The notes beneath the pieces are model-generated. The model saw only the letters and a list, made by a program, of their open reading frames with translations. It was not told the origin of the DNA and did not search any database. A DNA stretch of 64,000 nucleotides from Lepas anatifera (taxonomy: Eukaryota; Arthropoda; Thecostraca; Lepadidae): positions 558,001-622,000 of the forward strand of contig JAOTON010000200.1 of assembly GCA_034440635.1 (NCBI GenBank), given 5' to 3'. Shown here piece by piece: positions 59,742 through 64,000 of this stretch. The position numbers and the translations under genes were made by a program. Position 1 is the stretch's first letter; every line of letters starts with the position of its first letter.

Positions 59742-60985
59742 TTAACCCTATTTCCGGCAGGGGGGCTAATATTGCCCCCCTAAGGTTTTTCAAGAATATC
59801 TCCGAAACGGCTTGCGATAGAACTTTGAAACTTCCTGACTTTTCCTAAAACTAGTACAGGCAGGTTTTCTGAAATTGTCAATATTATATATTTACCAGGG
59901 GCGGAGCTATGGCTGGGTTTTTGGGGAGGTTCTATCCACAAACCAAGTATTATAGTATGCGATGGGTTCTTTGTAAAAGGAAGCCGTCTCTGCTGATCCT
60001 GATACCAGTTATATGGTTTTATTATATCATTTTTTATGTGAGATGATAGTGCATTCACAATTGTCACTATTTGTATTCATCAGGGGCGGTTACAGCAGTT
60101 CAAAATGGGGGGAATGTTATCAAGAAGGACTAAACGTTAGTAAGTGAGAAGACTGCTTACAGCCATGCCAGGGCGAATACAATTGGGTATATGAAAATTC
60201 AAAATAGTTATAACCAAATTCTAGATTACCAGAGGCGTGTCCAGTCACTACACATTTTCAAAATGCATATTCCCAGCCAGTATCACCGCCGCGACTCAAT
60301 ATCGTTGTATATTAAAAATGTGTTTCCAATCACCCCCACCCGCCCCCGCCCCCACGACGAGAGTCCTATGTCACCCCCTTTCCCAGAGCTGCCATGGGAG
60401 GGTAAAAATTATCAGAAATAAATTTCAACTAGTCGAGGGACTAATATACTCATGCATACCACTCGCATATTGTTGGGATGTATTTTACCCCACTGTTTTA
60501 CCTTACTGCATCCGCCCCTGATGAGTTTTTCACTTTTTTTCATTTATTTATCTGTCAAAGATGCCAAGCAGTATATCACGGCTTCTAATCCGCGTAACAA
60601 AAACTTTTTAGGTTGTATATATTTCCCCTCATAGTCTTGGTCCTGGAACTGCCATTGAATTTCGAATTTTTGCGTAACTCGAGTATATGACAATTTTGGG
60701 TCAATTATTTGTAAATCTGAACTAGTTTTGTGAAAATCGTACGACAGAGACAAGGGTTATGGAAAATCTAAAAAATACACAAAAATTGTATATTTTGCAC
60801 GACTTTCTCCTTAAAAATCAAAATTTTGAAATTTTTCTTTTTTCAAAATAAAGTTTAGCGTCAGGGGAATCTATAGCACTTTGAATTTTCAAAATCGGCC
60901 GGTTAGATTACGAGATCTTAGGGGGGCCGATATTGCCCCCTGCCGGAAATAGGGGTAGCCGGGAGCCTGACGGAAATAGGGTTAA
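59742..60985. mobile_element. TTAA-bounded element, second family (TATTTCCGGCAGG ends)
   Basis: A 1244-bp element with TTAA at 59742-59745 and 60982-60985. Left end TTAACCCTATTTCCGGCAGG, right end inverted TTAACCCTATTTCCGTCAGG. The right end repeats the TATTTCCGGCAGG motif internally. Subterminal palindromes GGGGGCTAATATTGCCCCCC and GGGGGGCCGATATTGCCCCC. It shares CCCCCCTAAGGTTTTTC with the AGGTCA-rich family next to the palindrome but lacks the AGGTCA motifs. It contains a nested hAT-like MITE (60081-60520). Confidence 0.85.
60081..60520. mobile_element. hAT-like MITE nested in a TTAA element
   Basis: Left end CAGGGGCGGTTACAG, right end inverted CAGGGGCGGATGCAG, 440 bp, non-coding. No convincing 8-bp duplication. 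Another similar single end (CAGGGGCGGAGC) lies at 59897. Confidence 0.6.
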
Positions 60986-63900
60986 AGTACAATGGATATC
61001 TCAGGGCAACATGGAAATGTGGGTACAATCAAGGTTGAAACTTAAGAAGCACAAATATCAAATGCGATCCTGGTCTCTTTTATATCCGATGTTATTCTTT
61101 CTTCACAAATAAGCTCTTTATCATCCTCGTTATTTATCAAATCTATGCGACTTCTTTGAAATTCTGGTACATGTCATTGACGCCATACTCTTCAGCAGTG
61201 ACAAATCAATCCAACATCGCATAACCCTCCTCGGACGACCCACTAGACTTGTTCATGAGCACTCCTCGCACAATCCCCGTGCCTGAGCCGTGCCAGGCGG
61301 AGGGAGAGCAGACAGGCGCTGATTCACACCGACTCCGCACACCCAGCAGCGTACCCAGCAACACCGGCTATCTCACTCCGGCAACGTTTTCGGAGTCGCC
61401 GCCTACTGCCGTGCTTCCCTGCTCAACTGGGGGTCCAGCTCGGCCACTGGCTCTTCTGTGACTTTAAGGATACAGTCGGTATTGTTACACCACTAGGAGT
61501 GGACACTTCGAAAAGTTGGTGGTCGCCTAGGACTGGAGCAGCTGCTGGCGATGAGAACTTAGCCACGAAAAGGAAGAGCACAAAGTTGGGAAGAAAACAG
61601 ATAAAGGAAAAAACGGTGCTTGATACCGCGGTGATTCACCTTACAATGTCCCAAAACTATATTAATTATTGCGCAACAGTTGCAAAGCTATCACTTAATC
61701 CAGCTTCCACCAGCAATGACAGACCAAAGACCTTTGTTTTCTATTTACGCGAGGGGTTACAAACTTGGTTTCAGTGTGCTACTGCTGGCCTAAGCGAAAG
61801 CTGGCGGTGCTGATACCAAAGTTTGGATGAAGGCGATTTATTCGGACCGGTCGGTGTCGCCCGGCAGGGAGAGGTAATTACATCGCCTGGAAATAACACC
61901 GAAACGAAATATAGTGGGAGTTTTGCATAGGAGGATCCAGGAAGGGGTCAAGTGAGGGCGCTTGCTCTCTCCCCGATCGACCTTCCAGCGCCCCTAAGTC
62001 TCGTTGTGACGGCACTCCCTGGAATGTCAATTGTGGCGTACTACGTGACGTTTTTTTTCTGCTTTTCGACTTTGCCCCTCCCAAACCGACCGCCTAGATC
62101 CGCCACTGGTCTGGATGGTGCCACTTCAGACCATGCCCCCCCCAATAGGAAATCCTTGTTCTGGCTATATCATTTTGTGGGTACTCTCCACATCACATTT
62201 CATTACGTTACGTAGAACCTAGATTATGTGTGACCACGTTCAAGAAGACGACCTTGGTATAAAAAATAGATGTGGCGATGGAGACACGTAAAAGACACAT
62301 TTTCGAAATAAAAACATCATTTGTTCTAACGGAGTGGCCCACTTTTATAATGAGTTTTATTGAACTGTGATAGCAATTTTTTAACTCATCGGGAAACCCC
62401 TATTGACATATTGCATTTCGTCGAAAGCCCTCTGTATTCGTCACCGGCACAAAAGAGGGGGCCAGCCAAACTCCAACCTGATGCTGACAACAAACTTTCA
62501 ATGTTAGAACCAAAACTTCCTAAAACCAAATTTGGGTTCCTCGTTGCACGCCGCATTGGCTGCTTATAAAAATGCCCGATTTTATCCCATTTTGACTGGG
62601 ATCAGGCAATTTTTGACCGTAAAGTGGGGGGGAGGGCAGGGCTCCCTGGCCCCCTTTTCTGACGCCTGCTTTCGCACATTATACAATTAAAAATAAAGGG
62701 CCTTCAAGACCCTAATTCAGAAGATGAAGAAGCCCCTTTCCATTCGGTTGTAGCAATTTGATGGGTTCAACTCCTAAGCCCCTCCCATTCCTACGCTGCT
62801 CACGTGATAAATGTTAACAGTAGCAGCGCTGATCGCAACTTGTCGTGTGCGAGCGGCACCCTAGCAGCCAGTCTCGTAATTACACGCGATTCTTAGCCAA
62901 CCCTAAACGAGCCACAAAAGTTCTGTTTTAATGACATCATAAATTCCATTTTTCTTCTCAGCGATTTAGAGTGGAAACATAAGTGGTTTCAACATTCCCA
63001 GACCTATGTTGTACACCAATTACTATCTCTGGAATTCGAACAACTTGCTCCATCGCCCTTAAAACCACAACCACCTACTACATTTTAATCGACTGTGTCC
63101 CATTCTGTCCCATTAAATTCAACTCCAGCACTCCACCGCTTTGCGCGAGTGCCGAAGTTGTGATCTATCTGACACCTGTTCAGCGTCAGCTCGCTCTGCT
63201 GTCGGCAGCGGCCAGCAGCGCATAATGGCGAATTAAAGGGCTGCCAGCGGCCGTTGGCCATCTATTAGCTGTGGTGCGTGCAATAAATCAGTGGGCAACA
63301 GAAGCAGGCCCAGTCGGGCGGCCTGAGGCCTGAGGCCGCCATGTTAACGCGACTCGCGAGAAATTAGAAAACGGTGTCAGAACCGGCTGGTGGATAAAGC
63401 CCGGCCCGACATCTCACAGCAATACGTCTTCCTCGCCTTGCTCCTCCATCACGATGCTTTACAGTACCCTGCCTGAGGAACAACCGCGCGTCCGACGCAG
63501 GACGGCGGGGCACCCGGGGCAGTTACGGCAACGGACAACGCAACGCTGCCACACATCATGTGCTTGGCGGATAGGGAGTGTACAGTTTGAAATTCAGTAT
63601 GACGTTTCAAACTGACCTGGTGACCTGGTGACTCCGGACTCACGCCAGCTACATGTCGTGCGCACATCAGCCGCTCGGTTTCAAAAGGCGCGCTTACTGC
63701 AGTAGGTCTTCCACGCCATTTACCAGAGGTCAGATAAAGTGTCTGAAGGTCGCCTAAAACATTGCAAACCATGTGTAACCGAAAATTTGGAGCTTCGCCA
63801 CCAAAAGGCGATTATCTGCAAGACCCTCTGAGTCCTTTTAAATATCAAACAGCGTACTGGCACACTGAGCGACAACTCTTCACGCTGAGGCATGCACAAT

Positions 63901-64000
63901 CTTGCCTATTCTATCACCGAATTTATATATTTTGTGACCAGCATTGCTGGCGAGTTGGCCAATTTTTCGAGCTTTACCGTTTAGTTTCTTGCATTATTTG
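60986..64000. other. No recognised gene; possible MITE at 61926-62108
   Basis: Probably intronic or upstream DNA of the Kirre-like gene. 61926-62108 has imperfect inverted ends (CATAGGAGGATCCAGG / CAGTGGCGGATCTAGG). 63180-63370 is CpG-containing and complex in sequence but without a supported exon. No Ig-like frame is found on the minus strand. Confidence 0.4.

Overview
The window is nuclear DNA of an animal, almost certainly an arthropod and probably a crustacean (this last point is inference). It has short exons bounded by GT-AG splice sites, long introns, animal-specific genes and many decayed transposons. Moderate-GC unique DNA alternates with very GC-rich repeat blocks. No bacterial, plasmid or viral gene set is visible.

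Three genes can be supported. (1) At the left edge, on the minus strand, are four consecutive coding exons (5501 down to 375) of the Na+/K+-ATPase alpha subunit. They cover the N-terminal tail through transmembrane helix M2. The gene continues past base 1, and its first coding exon was not found. (2) In the middle, on the plus strand, 31336-33861 is one uninterrupted 841-residue reading frame for AFG2A/SPATA5, a tandem AAA+ ATPase of ribosome maturation. Its first ATPase module lacks key hydrolysis residues. (3) On the right, on the minus strand, six exons spread over 20.5 kb (58640 down to 38140) encode the last Ig domains, membrane helix and cytoplasmic tail of a Kirre/Roughest/NEPH-type adhesion receptor ending in the PDZ ligand THV. 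All exon junctions in both split genes agree in phase, which independently supports the models.

Region by region: 1-5.5 kb, Na/K-ATPase exons and introns; 5.5-14.7 kb, no recognised gene, with a perfect hairpin at 10 kb and a GGTCA-rich stretch at 12.4-13.1 kb; 14.7-28.2 kb, a transposon cluster containing three copies of a ~1.03-kb TTAA-bounded element rich in AGGTCA motifs, one of them inserted in a tRNA-derived SINE, plus a 6-kb hAT-type element with a second 3.4-kb hAT-type element nested in it; 28.2-34 kb, the AFG2A neighbourhood; 34.6-38.1 kb, a GA microsatellite and a SINE; 38.1-58.6 kb, the Kirre-like gene, with a fourth TTAA element and a TAGGGG-ended element in one intron and a 4.3-kb minisatellite in another; 58.7-64 kb, a LINE fragment, a second TTAA element family and unannotated DNA.

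The most unusual structure is in the Kirre-like gene. Two successive Ig exons each end in a short tandem repeat that has copied the exon's own 5' splice site. One has four copies at exactly 33-bp spacing, all in the same phase with an open frame. The other has 47-bp copies that would shift the frame before the membrane helix. The first could lengthen an Ig loop in 11-residue steps, and the second could yield a soluble receptor.
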